From Prostheceraeus crozeri (lineage: Eukaryota > Platyhelminthes > Polycladida > Euryleptidae), in contig CAJQUW010008680.1 in the NCBI GenBank assembly GCA_907163375.1, positions 372,001 to 436,000 on the forward strand: 64,000 nucleotides of DNA, in the 5' to 3' direction. Positions within the stretch are counted from its first letter, which is position 1. Each line of letters starts with the position of its first letter. The notes beneath the pieces were generated by a model. It had not been told where the DNA came from. It saw only the letters and a program-made list of their open reading frames with translations, and did not search any database. Shown one piece after another: positions 34,086 through 45,109 of the stretch. Both the position numbers and the translations under genes were made by a program.

Positions 34086-34726
34086 TTATCAAACGAGAAA
34101 AAGTGTCAAATGAAAACTTGGACCAGACGATATAGACTATCTATCTGCTAAACAACACAAATGTTGTTCGCTTTGGCCACCATCCAAAATCCTTATAGAA
34201 TATCTATCCAATATTGATGTCATGCATTTCCATAGAAATTTAAATACCATAGAAAGTTACTATTATCTACTTCTTTGTGATTATTTTCATCTGAATTTTT
34301 TCAAGTGATTTCATTTAGTGAACCATTAGGCATGAGGGTATAGCCTTTTATCATACCCAATCTATCATCTAAACTTCTTGCAATTTGGCATTGTTGTAGT
34401 AAAAAAAGGGTGCCAAAAAGTAGCCCAATGGATTACATGTATTGATTTTATAAAATTTTTCTTCATAAGAATTGATAGAACGAATATTTAAAATCGTGAA
34501 GTGTAATTAGAACATAGTGTAGATAAAATAACTTTTATAGCTTCAATCGTTAGATCGGATTTTCCGCAGCATTAATGACCATCAACATTTTATCTTCAAC
34601 GCTCTTCGCTGGATCCGGGCTGATATCACAGCGGATCCCGGATCCGGATATTTACACCCAGATCCGCCGGGAACTTGACCCGGTATAGATATGACATTCC
34701 AGAGTACTAATGGTCACGGCCAGAAC

Positions 34727-35380
34727 CATAGAGTAAATATGTTAGGTAGAGTGGTAACTCCGCATTTATTAAATCCCCAATGTGTATACACTTTCGATTT
34801 TATTACATGAACTGAAGGGAGATACAGTCGGAATTGTTTCAAAATGTGAGATATACACATTTATGCAGTTTTGAAGAAATTACAACGGAATTGACTGATC
34901 ATGATAGCAAAGCAGAAGGAAATGATATTATTTTACAGATTGTCCGTGTCATGACAGCCTTTGAGCGGTAATGTTTGTCAAATTGGCAACTTTATGACCT
35001 GCTATTGTTTTCATGAATTAGAAACTTGACATTTCAGTCAAGAAAGCACAATAAGATGCCGACTTTTTCATGAAGACTTCCATTATAAGACGGATCATGA
35101 AATTCCATTGATAATCAACTTAATTTCCGTTAGTTAGGATGCTTATTACTAGCATATATTTATTCCTTTGATATCCAACTTGCTGCATACTACTTACATA
35201 GAGGAGTCATCTCGGTAGTATATAAATTGGCAAAATTTAATTTTTAGAACTGCTCAAATAATTTTTCTAACCACGCGAACGTAATCTCCGCAAGAAACTG
35301 AATCTTTTCATATAAAAATTTTCACTACATATAGATACCTTTTTGAGTCAACACTCTACCTATATATCCCTACTCTATGG
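34727..35380. mobile_element. P-like MITE with perfect 8-bp TSD
   Basis: TIRs of about 33 bp starting CATAGAGTAAATATGTTAGG on the left and CATAGAGTAGGGATATATAGG on the right complement, with shared GGTAGAGTG. The flanking 8-bp duplication GCCAGAAC at 34719-34726 and 35381-35388 is exact. A CAT start, an 8-bp duplication and resemblance to the P-element TIR at 2323 (CATGGAGGAATA...GAGT) place it in the P superfamily. No transposase. An older copy is at 45960-47480. Confidence 0.82.
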
Positions 35381-35388
35381 CCAGAACT

Positions 35389-36687
35389 AGGTAGTACCGA
35401 GCAAGAAAATCAATTTTCCAATGAACGTAATCAAATTCAAGTCTAAATTCTGACGAACCAGAAGATTAACTTGGATCGTGAGGAGTCGAGGGGTGTGCAT
35501 AACATTTCCATTTGATGAATTTATCACAGAAGAAAATTGAGTCAGAGAGTACTTTTCAGTCGACATCCTAGTTATCCTAGAAATGTATATACGCTGTACA
35601 TAGAAATCCTTACCTCATTCACCCCAGTGACGAGGTATTCCTAGTTGTGAGAAAACACGTGAGAAGAGTGCTGGCATTGATGTGAAGATGACACGTACAC
35701 TGTACGTCACCACTACGGGATTGGCTGGCTAACCAGCTATTTCGTAAATTCGCCTATCTTGCTTCGTGTGAAACGGGTAGCCTATGAGCGTAGCGCGCCT
35801 GGCAGATCAGGAGGTTCGCTTTGGGTAAATATGTAATAAAGCAGTAAATATGTAGGTAGTGCTCATTTATACGAAAGGGGAAGCTTTCTTCATTCGGGAC
35901 AGAAGAAACACACTTGCGAGACAGCACCTCGAAAGGGAGGCCCTAATCCGGTGCAGCAAAGCATTGGCTACTACTTGGCTAGAATAATGCTTCAATTCAT
36001 TTTATATCATTTTCTGTTGATCAATTGAGACTGCTTTCGTGAAACTGACAAATTACGGATACCGGCACAATAATCCTTTAACAATAATCACATTATGTTA
36101 TTTATGCATGCACTCACTACTCAGTCTGCAAACAGTGAGATACTATGCAAGTAACTGAGAAGCATTAATTAAATGATATTTGTAAGCTATTAATTTGATA
36201 ACTGAATGTGCAACAGTATTATATCACAATAATAATACTTTATGCCCCTTTCAATTTATCAATAAACAATGAAATACGTAAAACGAAAACTGAAAGTCGT
36301 GATAAAAGCAAACCGAAAACGAAAATGACAAATCTAGGACGAAAACAACACTATACATGGTTTTCACTTAAGTGGAGAATCCCACATTTTAGTAAATGCC
36401 GCACTTGAAAGTGCATGATTGTAAATTGGCGGTGACAATTATCAGAGGAAATACGGTTTATGCGGCGCGGTTAGGGGAAATCCTCACAAGAACAGAATTT
36501 TTATTCAGAGACACAGAACCCCATGCAGCTGTTCACAGTAAAAACGCGCGTCCACAAGGCCTACGTGCTAAACATATCTCACTCGCAACTGATCTTCTTA
36601 AGGATCGCTTTCAGGGTTCTAATCAAGAACTATTTGGTAAAAAGCATATTTGTTGTCTCTAAATGTATGCGCAACAGGACTGCAATA
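35389..36687. other. ANKRD55 intron 1, no gene recognised
   Basis: No motif-bearing frame. A TAGCGCGCCTGG/AGGTTCGC stretch near 35798 mimics tRNA promoter boxes but the spacing is too short for a tRNA. Confidence 0.35.
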
Positions 36688-36897
36688 GTAGGCTGTAAGT
36701 ACTCGTAATCGAGAAACGCACTCCCTTGAATTTATGCAGATCCGTTAATTAAAAAGGTAAAGAAAAAACAGACTTTACTCGACGTTTCATGTCCAGACCC
36801 TTCTTCATAGAGTATAAAACAGGCGCATATGACATGCTACTTGGACATATATATGTAAAAGCTGAATAAAAATCTGTATGGCTCAACCTGTGTTCTC

Positions 36898-37201
36898 CTA
36901 CAAGCCAGCGAGCTCATGACGACGATTCATAGATGGACATCTGTCCTGAATCATGCGAGCTTCTATCAAAGCAGTATCAACCGTACTTCGCGCTCTCTGA
37001 AGGATATTCACATCGAAGTCATCAAGGTCAACAGCAGAACAATCACGAAGATGCACACTCAATGCACTCTTACTGTCCTAATTCATAATACTCCGCTTAT
37101 GTTCTTGATACCCAATTTTGAAAGATCTTGAAGTTTTACCTATGTAACTATCATTACAAATCCGACATTTAAACTCATAGACAACATTATAACTATTACA
37201 A
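36898..37201 (-). pseudogene. Penelope-like GIY-YIG endonuclease, minus copy
   Basis: Minus-strand reading NVVYEFKCRICNDSYIGKTS carries the GIY-YIG nuclease signature (here VVY and YIG, with a C-x2-C pair between), followed by FKIGYQEHKRSIMN, an in-frame stop, and SKSALSVHLRDC. It ends at a stop at 36898-36900. In Penelope-like elements this domain follows the reverse transcriptase. No RT sequence precedes it, so the copy is strongly 5'-truncated. Confidence 0.82.
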
Positions 37202-37217
37202 TTTATTTTTCAGGTCA

Positions 37218-37455
37218 AACTTCAAGATCTTTCAAAATTAGGTATCAAGAACATAAGCGGAGTATTATGAATTAGGACAGTAAGAGTGCATTGAGTGTGC
37301 ATCTTCGTGATTGTTCTGCTGTTGACCTTGATGACTTCGATGTGAATATCCTTCAGAGAGCGCGAAGTACGGTTGATACTGCTTTGATAGAAGCTCGCAT
37401 GATTCAGGACAGATGTCCATCTATGAATCGTCGTCATGAGCTCGCTGGCTTGTAG
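37218..37455 (+). pseudogene. Penelope-like GIY-YIG endonuclease, plus copy, truncated
   Basis: Mirror copy of the minus frame starting inside the nuclease domain (at the TSRSFKI position) and running to a TAG at 37453-37455. It lacks the VVY/YIG core that lies in the 80-bp spacer on the other copy, so it was truncated a little further 3'. Confidence 0.82.
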
Positions 37456-37670
37456 GAGAACACAGGTTGAGCCATACAGATTTTTATTCAGCTTTTACAT
37501 ATATATGTCCAAGTAGCATGTCATATGGGCCTGTTTTATACTCTATGAAGAAGGGTCTGGACACGAAACGTCGAGTAAAGTCTGTTTTTTCTTTACCTTT
37601 TTAATTAACGGATCTGCATAAATTCAAGGGAGTGCGTTTCTCGATCACGAGTACTTACAGCCTATTATCA

Positions 37671-38259
37671 TGATCCTCCCGTTTGCTGGATTGCAATAGG
37701 ACTGCGATCTGGAATGTGAAACGAATTGCACGAAATTTAATGTCAAGAAAAAGTTTCTTTAACTACGTTCTGATGATTCACTCAGGTTCTGCGATAGATC
37801 CGTGTAGAGCGTTACATCCGCTATTATTTGCTTAAACAAATGGTAAAAATTCAGTTCTTAAAACACTTCTACTGTAAATTAAGAAGGTAGGCGTTTCGAA
37901 CAATATGATATTTTTATGCGTTTTGTTTTTTTTAAAAAACTTGGTTGATTAGAGACAAAACGCAAGAATGTCTTTTGAGAATCTAGATTTCGTGCTTTAG
38001 AGGGATCCAAGATAGTCGCTACAATGTGCTCTCGATCTAACTCTTCAATCGTTCAGTTTGTCAAGTGCTTTGCATGAAAAATAAGTGACTAGATAGTTAC
38101 CTTAATGGATTTCATCAGACGGGATACTTCGTCTTAGAACATAAAATGCGAAATAATAAGAAGAAGATAATATGATGACAATTCTATCGGAGAATAATGG
38201 ATGCGAAAGAACACATTTTGCTTTAGATTTAACTTTACATTGTTCTAGACACGCATAGC
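37671..38259. other. No gene recognised
   Basis: Between two Penelope-like loci. GCAATAGGACTGCGAT at 37692 resembles GCAACAGGACTGCAAT at 36669, just outside the inverted pair; it may be an imperfect flanking repeat. Confidence 0.35.
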
Positions 38260-39300
38260 GTGAGAAGAAATTGTACGGAAACATGCGTTTTTCAGAAGGA
38301 GAATAATAATATCGCCAACCCTACATGCAATGTCAAGACTGATAAGAAAATTCAACTAGATTTTGAGAATATGAAAAAAGATGATGGATTATTTCTGAAA
38401 AATAATGTTTCAAAAACCAGTGGTTCTTGCTTTTCAAATCAATCACATAATTGACACATACTTTCAATCTGTTGTGTGTCAATCTCGACGCTTACTCCGG
38501 AATCGTGACTTAGACTCAAAAGTAAATCTTGCTTTTCGCAACAAGCTCCCACTGTCCCAAGTTTTGCAGCCTGTGAGGGAGAAGCGTTCTTGTCATAGTG
38601 ATTGTAAAACGTGTTCGTACTCTGAAGTGCCCAAAAAGTGTTTTTCAAAGTTTGTTGTGTATCAAATTCGTTGTACATTGTGTCAAGAAATTTATATAGG
38701 CGAAACTTGTCGAACAATGCGTTCCAGATTTCTCAGTCACTTGTCTGATGAGAATTCTGCAGTTTTTAAACATTTAAGACGCCATGACATCGACCCCAAA
38801 AATGTTCATACACAGTTGCCGCTATCTTGGAAGATAATCGCATCAAATTTGAAGCATCTTAATGTTAGAAAGTCTGTCGAAGCCATACATATAAGACGCA
38901 ATCAGACAATGAATGGTTGTTACATTGGTCGTGATCTTGATGTATAATATTCATGTACATTTGTCTTATGTTTTCTGTTTTCCTTTATTTCACTAATCAG
39001 AATTATAATTTTCCTTTCCTTATCTTTTGGTGCATTTATCATTTTTGTACATACGCATGTCTCATCATATCATCCTATCTTCATTCTTTAGTTTTATTGT
39101 TTGCAATCACCTTGTGTCAAAGCTGTCTGTACATGTGTGCATAGAGATATCATTGGTTGAAAACTATAGATTTCATGTCACTTTTTTAGCACTGTAAATG
39201 CATGGCCAGTCATTCTTTTCAAGCACCCGAGGAAGGTCGTGGACCGAAAGCTCGTGCGACTATAATAAATTTTTCGAGCCCACCAAAGTGTGTTTTTTGC
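38260..39300 (+). mobile_element. Penelope-like element 3' end
   Basis: A GIY-YIG frame (38405-38947) followed by a 3' UTR ending in CCGAGGAAGGTCGTGGACCG and AAAGCTCGTGCG near 39228-39258. This has a short GGTC/GACC stem before GAAA, as in hammerhead-type PLE tails. No RT domain is readable upstream, so the copy is 5'-truncated near 38.26 kb. Orientation +, same as ANKRD55. Confidence 0.75.
38405..38947 (+). pseudogene. Penelope-like GIY-YIG endonuclease domain
   Basis: 180-residue frame. A basic region with LRNRDLDSKVNLAFRNKLPL leads into CHSDCKTCSY, the Cys-rich linker of canonical Penelope-like proteins. The nuclease follows: FVVYQIRCTLCQEIYIGETC, RTMRSRFLSHL, then FKHLRRHD and a C-terminal SVEAIHIRRNQ with the conserved Glu helix, and TAA at 38945-38947. 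The core residues (Y...YIG, R, H, E) are all present, making it the best-preserved nuclease in the window, but without its reverse transcriptase it is a fragment. Confidence 0.85.
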
Positions 39301-39582
39301 GCTATTTTTCCTATTACCTGGCGTGATGGCTCCCCCACTCATCAATCTGTTGTCAGTTTTCATCGCTTATTTCTGCTCAAACTTCATTACAGAATTCTCT
39401 TTTGTGCGAAGTGAATCATTTTTGAAATCTCTAGTCGCAAAATTAATCACACGAGGATTTTTAATGAATTAAGTCTTCAATAATTTAGATCATTTAATTT
39501 GTCAAGAAAGTACTATTCAGTATGAAAGTATGATTAAAGAGAATAACATTTATTAAGTCAATAAAAAACATCAATTCCCCGA

Positions 39583-39660
39583 CTGCACTTGCCTGACCCA
39601 GGAATCGAAACGAAGTTCGCGGTGGAAACGAGCTCGCACCTTCTTCTCTATGCCAAGCTG
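39583..39660 (-). repeat. tRNA-like sequence (possible SINE relic)
   Basis: The minus strand reads CTTGGCATAGAGAAGAAGG (A-box-like) and 40 bases later TTTCGATTCCTGG (B-box-like). It lacks a convincing acceptor stem, so it is not a functional tRNA. It abuts the inverted repeat at 39659-39858. Confidence 0.3.
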
Positions 39661-39858
39661 TCCAGTGCACGGCTCTCTTCGTGGGAATTAATGGTCGACT
39701 TTCTTTGTTGAATTATTATAGTTTCAAGAAATCGGAGAATGATGGGATCAATATAAACATTATTCTAAAATTTTAAATATATTTAAAGACTGAAAGTATA
39801 GTAATTCAACAAAGAATGCCGACCATTAATTCCCACGAAGAGAGCCGTGCACTGGACA
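39659..39858. repeat. 200-bp stem-loop with 62-bp arms
   Basis: Arms 39659-39720 and 39797-39858 are nearly perfect complements (tip TGTCCAGTGCACGGCTCTC, then TTCGTGGGAATTAATGG) around a 76-bp AT-rich loop. Likely a small foldback element. The tRNA-like box sequence touches the left tip but is not repeated on the right. Confidence 0.85.
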
Positions 39859-41355
39859 ATTTAATTATTTGATACCATGTACCTTCCTAGACTTTTCTAT
39901 CCAACTCTTTGACTTTTAAACATTTTTGTATTTTGCTATGTTAATATGTCCAACCACTTATACTTTTGACAAGGCCGGTAGTGGCGAAAGCTTAAGAGAA
40001 ATAGAATTTTAAGTAAAACAGCAGCAAGGCTAATTTCTTTAATTTTTTAAAAAGTTATAAAAACTGATCTGATGTGTGACTGATCTGTGCATTCCACTGA
40101 GTCTTGCTAGCAGTTCGCATTATGGTAGAATAGTTTCCTCAGCTTCTTATCTACTCAAAAGTTTTCCATATTTTGAGAAGAAAGTTTAATCGTGGGCTAT
40201 TATAAGATGTTTATACAACCTATTCTTGAGCACAATTGCCTGGTATTAAATCCATATCAAAAAAATCGATAGCCACTGTTTGGAGCGTGTTCAAAGATTT
40301 TCCAATTGTTGAAGCATCAATCATCAATCGTCGAATGTATGAAGAGTATGTGCCTCCACATCTGTTGACATCTTCCTGAATAAAATACATCATATCATCA
40401 CACAAATTTTGTAACATCGTTTTTTTAAATGTGAGCATTGTGGCGAAGCTTCTAATTTTGGAATAAGAAATAGAATTCCTTACGTAGACGATCTTCACGA
40501 ATCAACAATGAAGATATTGTGTAAATATATTCGCAAATTGTGGAATTTTTTAAACATCAATAAGCAATGCTGTGAAGTCTGGTATGCGTGGAATTCTACA
40601 TTGCAACAGATAATTTGCCATTTGAATTTTTTCTCACTCAATAAACGCTAGCAATCATATAACGGCAAATCCACGCGGATATGAACAAAATTGCATGGTT
40701 AATAAAAGAAATTATATCACATCGACCTGCCGAGCATAAACACTGGTGCAAGAGCTCATAAGAAATGATGAATTCTAAGGACGAGCAAATAGAGAATTGG
40801 GATGCTCTGAGTTTGCTGGTTCGGTAATCACTATATTCATGCGAATCCACGGTTTTCTTTCATGGTCTGATTGTCAAATTAATGCGAGCAAATAGTGCGA
40901 TGGGTTTGAATTGAAAAACCGTCATGCGTGATTTGCATCCGCATAACCGTGTATTTCTATTACTTGTAGCTTAATTTTGCTTTGATTTTATTTGCTACTT
41001 ATCTTGTTTTACCTTCCTGATGAGACAAACGATGTTACTGGTATTGTTGTTTCTACTTTGAAGCATCTGATACAATTTCATAGACCATCTATCCACCACC
41101 AACACAAACGCCAAGTAGAATTTCACGCATAGAAGATTTATTTAAAAAATATGAAAGAAAATTTGATTTTTTTCTTCTTAAACTTTACATGGAGTTTCTT
41201 ATAATGTAGGTTCATATGAAATTACAAATGCATTGCACAGCTGCTATGCTGCATTATTTGCTGCTACTGCCTGTTTGTGTTAGGATTTTTTGATGCTCTT
41301 TAGTACGCTCTAACCGTAAAAATCAGACACTTAATGATATAAGGGACACCAGACG
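39859..41355. other. ANKRD55 intron 1, otherwise empty
   Basis: Contains only the unidentified frame at 40220-40498. No repeats with clear ends were found in the remainder. Confidence 0.35.
40220..40498 (-). CDS. Unidentified minus-strand open frame
   Basis: A 92-residue frame ending IDFFDMDLIPGNCAQE with TAG at 40220-40222. A TTTATTCAG acceptor-like site lies inside it, so a spliced exon EDVNRCGGTYSSYIRRLMID... is possible. The composition looks more protein-like than neighbouring shadows, with few low-complexity stretches, but I recognise no family and there is no partner exon. It may be a fragment of a transposon or a pseudogene. Low confidence that it is coding. Confidence 0.25.
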   Translation of the reverse strand: MKIVYVRNSISYSKIRSFATMLTFKKTMLQNLCDDMMYFIQEDVNRCGGTYSSYIRRLMIDASTIGKSLNTLQTVAIDFFDMDLIPGNCAQE

Positions 41356-41358
41356 TTA

Positions 41359-41548
41359 GGCCTCAGCCACACTGAAAGCAAAGCAAACGCGAGCGTCCCT
41401 AGCAAACGTATCTCTGCAATCCATCAATCGATCTGGTTTGCTTTGCTCGCAGTGTGGCAGTCTACAACTGCCGCAATGATGACTTTGTATTTGCTGCAAA
41501 ACGCTTTGCTCGGAAACGCTTGGAAAAGCTCGCAGTGTGGCTGAGGCC
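41359..41548. mobile_element. Harbinger-type MITE, 190 bp
   Basis: TIRs GGCCTCAGCCACACTG and complement, with TTA duplications at 41356-41358 and 41549-41551. The interior repeats AAACGC and GCAAAGC blocks. The 3-bp TTA duplication and GGCC start link it to the PIF/Harbinger superfamily. A minus-strand frame across it is incidental. Confidence 0.88.
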
Positions 41549-42039
41549 TTAGAGTTCATCTAAATTTGCAACTCTCCCCCGCTTTGATATCGCTATCTAC
41601 AGCTGTTCATACTCTTCGATGGAGACTTTCGGGAAAGAAGCAGATTCCTATGAGAAAGGGCTGGCCACAAGACTTAGCTATTTTAGAAACACTTGACAAC
41701 CGCAGTGTCTGATCGTTGCGCCAGATCGTAATCGGCATTTCTGAATCATTTTTAAAAATTGTTTGTGGAGCGATGAACATTCTTCTACAGCTAAACTCAT
41801 AACACCAATGCCATTGCACTGCATTAATGCAAAAAATATATCAGTTCGATCACCTGTCTCGCAGAGTTCTTGTAGGGTTGTCGCATGAATGTGTGGCAGA
41901 ACAGGAACATTGCAGTATGCTGTTGCGCGTGCTGATTTGCGTAAATCTCACATCAAGTATCCAAAAAAAGTTAATCACGTTTGAATTTTGAAAAGGACAC
42001 TTCGTCCGTCAGATCGTTACCTTGGAAACTACCCACTGA

Positions 42040-42600
42040 CAAGAGAGTGAAGGAATTAATGAAAGCCAAGAAGGTATAATTGACAGTTGATTTGAAAGGG
42101 AGGAAACTAAAAGGTGTTGGTCACATTTGGAGAGGCGGCAGTGCCAAGTTAAGGACAAATCGCTAACATGTAAAAGTCATGCTTTATGTTAAGCACTCGT
42201 AATAGCGCAACCTTGTCATCACCAATGATTATGAAGGGGAGTAATACGATCAAAGTTCTTGGTGTGTATTTAAGTTTGCGCCTTGACTGGATATCCCATG
42301 TTGAGGCTTTCGTTAAAAAACCAATCAACAATTCCACGAATAGCACTAACTGAAAGCTATGAAACTATAAATAACCCAAACTGAGTATCATTTGATCTGA
42401 TTAAAATATTAGATCATTAATGGAATATTGCCACCCGGCATTTGATCACCATGGTGTCAACGGCAGTGTTTTATGCAGCCCTGTTTTGGGGGGAACTTTA
42501 CCCTAAATGTCAGATGGAAGACATAACTAAAATCATACACTAGATACAGGATGTAGCTGTAAATTTTTAAGATCGCCTTTTAAATCGCCTTTTGCTTTTA
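42040..42600 (+). pseudogene. Decayed non-LTR reverse transcriptase C-terminal region
   Basis: The plus strand reads IKVLGVYLSLRLDWISHVEA followed by FVKKPINN, then, after stops, RSLMEYCHPAFDHHGV. This is the LINE thumb pattern (K-x-LG-V-x-(I/L)-x-x-x-L-x-W-x-x-HV ... LEYC-x-P-x-F). It has many stops and shifts and its boundaries are approximate. Confidence 0.6.
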
Positions 42601-44150
42601 AATCACATAAGTGACTCTCTGGCATTCTAGCAAGGCCAGACGATTGCCAATTCCAGCCAGTAAACAATAACTTTTTGTCTCATTCTTCTTCCTGTGTTTT
42701 TGAAAAAATGAGCTTTTATAGTACAATGGCTATTTTTCTATATTATGTAAAAGTACTAAGGAATTTAGGGAATGTGTGCATACGTGCATGTGAATGTAAT
42801 TAATGATGTAATGTGATGTGAATTAGACTTTCAGACAATAAAGTAATAATTAATCTGCAACAAGTGATTAGTTAAAAGTTACAATTTGAAAACATTTCTA
42901 TCGTTTCGAAATTATAGGCCCAAAATCGGCATACTTATATAGGCATGTTTTTGAAGTATTCATGAACAGATTAGATCAGTGACATGTCATATGTAGAAGC
43001 CCATTTATATTGTACATAAGGAATTACAATTTCTCTCTTAAACTAATCATTGACTTCTTCTGATTTACACTTATCATCACAATTGGAATTATTCATAAAA
43101 CGTCACGATTTTGATTCACGAAAGAATATGCACTTTTTTATCTTAAGTTAGCTAGGACTTGAAGGCGCCCGATCTCAAGGACAGGTCTGCTTAAAAATCT
43201 CTCAAGCTCACTTTTAAATGTTGTGGAATGAGACTGACCTTGAGAAAAACGCGCATTTCCAGTGCTATCAAACTACTGTTTTCTGTTTTACCTACGGCAC
43301 CAGATTATGTTTCAAACCATTGAATTGTTCTCATTTCATTAAAGTCGCTCTCTGTGTGTCAAATATTCTTCTCATTTTGGCTTCAAGACACGGACTGAAT
43401 ACTTGAAGGATTAGTTGTATGTATCATACATCTATCTTATTATCTCTTATCGTTGCCATGACAATGAAGAATTGTATTTGCTTCTCATCAGTAAACTGAT
43501 ATATCTTTTCACGTTAGGCAATCTTGCTCTCATTGAATCAAATTTTAAAAGGAAACTTACATCCATGTATGCAGTGAAAGGAATTTCTGGCTCATGTTTC
43601 CTTCTAATCTGTATCAGTGCAACTGAATTAATTAAATAATTAGAAAGTACGAGTACATGACCAGTGTCTTCAAGATATTATTTTCAAATTCTCTATCGCA
43701 TGGAGATCAGAATAATCAGGGATAAACTAGACCAGAATTTTTGACAAAGCAAGTTACAAGTGAATTTAAGCAGCATATTGATGATGATGCAATAGTACAT
43801 AGTACATATTATGTACATGCACATAGTATGATTCAAAATTTTAATGAAACCAAACTTCCAAATTTTTGCCTACTGCATAAATTTTCACTGTTGTTACCGT
43901 TTTTCTGTTCAAGTGAAGAGGTTCACATGAAAGCGAGGACAGCATGGTACAAAAAGTTGACATAACAATTCAAAAATGCACCAAGGAATCACAAAAGCAG
44001 ACTTTGGTATTCAGTGCACTTTTCCCTATAATATTAACGTCAGGTTTCAGAATTTTTATGTACATAACTTCTCGAAGACGAAAGTTGATTAGCCTTGTCT
44101 GAAACTAGAACAGAAATATTAGATGGGAAATTATCGTGGGGAGTGCAAGG
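42601..44150. other. ANKRD55 intron 1, no gene recognised
   Basis: AT-rich. Frames at 43218-43406, 43415-43639 and 43741-43965 are short and lack motifs. Confidence 0.35.
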
Positions 44151-44920
44151 TGCTTAGGTGCAAAATATAAAAGTAATAATATGTACGAATAAAGAACATA
44201 ATACAGGCTTCTCTAACTTGATGTACAAGGCCTCTAAAATTGACAACAGATTTCTTGATCGTGCGCGACTTACAATTCTAAACTTTGATCTGATATCTGT
44301 GTCATCACGTGCAAGAGGACACTGGACAATATGTTTCGTCACAGAGGTGAGAGGCTTTCCAGACCGACCGACAGTAAACCAAACCGGCACATGCTCTCGG
44401 ACACGAGTGGCCAGACGCCGACGAGTTCTACCAACGTAACTGTCTCCACAATTACAAACATATTTATATATCACTTTCGAACTCGCAGACGTCGGCAAAG
44501 CATCCTTCACAGAGGCCAAAGGTACTCGTCTGGTTGAAAAAAGAACCATAGGACGGGAAGCAGGAAAAACAGAGCACAACCTGTTAAGTTCGGAACGAAT
44601 CAAATTGACAGATTTGTCTCCGTAAAATGGAAGACTCACATAAACAGTTTTCTTCTGTGGACCAAATACAAGTTATCAAGTTATCAAATCAAGTTAGAGA
44701 AGCCTGTATTGTGTGCACAAAAGGAATTTGTTTGGCAGCTTTCTCTGCCATGGTGAGCCTTATTCATGTAGACTTATAGCTTTTCTTAACATCTTCATTC
44801 AGTATTTGTCCTGGGTACACCTTGATAAGACCAGGCGAAAGATCTCGGTGTTAACTTTCATTTTCTTTTAACTTACTTCGAATAAAATGACTTCGAGCAA
44901 CTTAGTGGTACTTTTCCTCT
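44151..44920. mobile_element. Second head-to-head pair of Penelope-like 3' ends
   Basis: A minus-strand GIY-YIG frame (44154-44666) abuts a plus-strand PLE 3' end that begins at 44688 with ATCAAGTTAGAGAAGCCTGT, the same codons (IKLEKPVL) that occur near the end of the minus frame at 44225-44206. The plus copy ends its frame at 44753-44755 and continues to CTTGATAAGACCAGGCGAAA (44821-44840), which resembles a hammerhead core. The arrangement mirrors the pair at 36.69-37.67 kb but the copies are more diverged. Confidence 0.72.
44154..44666 (-). pseudogene. Penelope-like GIY-YIG endonuclease, 5'-truncated
   Basis: The minus strand reads FGPQKKTVYVSLPFYGDKSV, LIRSELNRLCSVFPASRPM, then SSKVIYKYVCNCGDSYVGRT and RRRLATRVREHVP. 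VIYKYVC...YVGRT and R...REH are the GIY-YIG core of Poseidon/Penelope-type elements, and LPFYG is the usual segment upstream. The frame then runs to SILEALYIKLEKPVLC with the conserved Glu. There is no RT upstream. The domain itself has no internal stop. Confidence 0.85.
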
Positions 44921-45109
44921 ACAAAATTACAACTAGATTCAAATGTTTTGAATAAAGAACATATTGCTCGAAAAGAGTTCAGTGTATATAGGCCTAATTA
45001 TGAACAACATTGTATTCCCCACAACATCTTCCCTTTTTTGAAATTTCCATTGCAGTCTTGGACAAGAATAACATCATCTCTCGTCTGAAATAAAGTCTGA
45101 AAGAAATGC

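Larger units (their letters stand above)
36688..37670. mobile_element. Head-to-head inverted pair of Penelope-like 3' ends
   Basis: The left arm (36688-37136) and right arm (37217-37670) are nearly identical inverted copies flanking 80 bp. Each arm holds the C-terminal part of a GIY-YIG endonuclease frame, a 3' UTR, and a terminal block CTCTATGAAGAAGGGTCTGG followed by ACACGAAACGTCGAGT (right) or a one-base variant (left). That block resembles the hammerhead-like tails known in Penelope-like elements. Both copies contain the same in-frame TAG after SIMN, so they share one defective source. Confidence 0.85.

Noticed and set aside
33448..34690. GGATCC/CCCGGG-rich blocks suggesting ends of a hAT element
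   Set aside because: The two ends do not form a convincing inverted repeat and no duplication matches.
35780..35825. tRNA-like A and B boxes
   Set aside because: Boxes are about 12 nt apart, far too close for a tRNA; no acceptor stem.
41356..41559. Minus-strand frame over 67 residues
   Set aside because: Coincides with a 190-bp Harbinger MITE including its inverted repeats.
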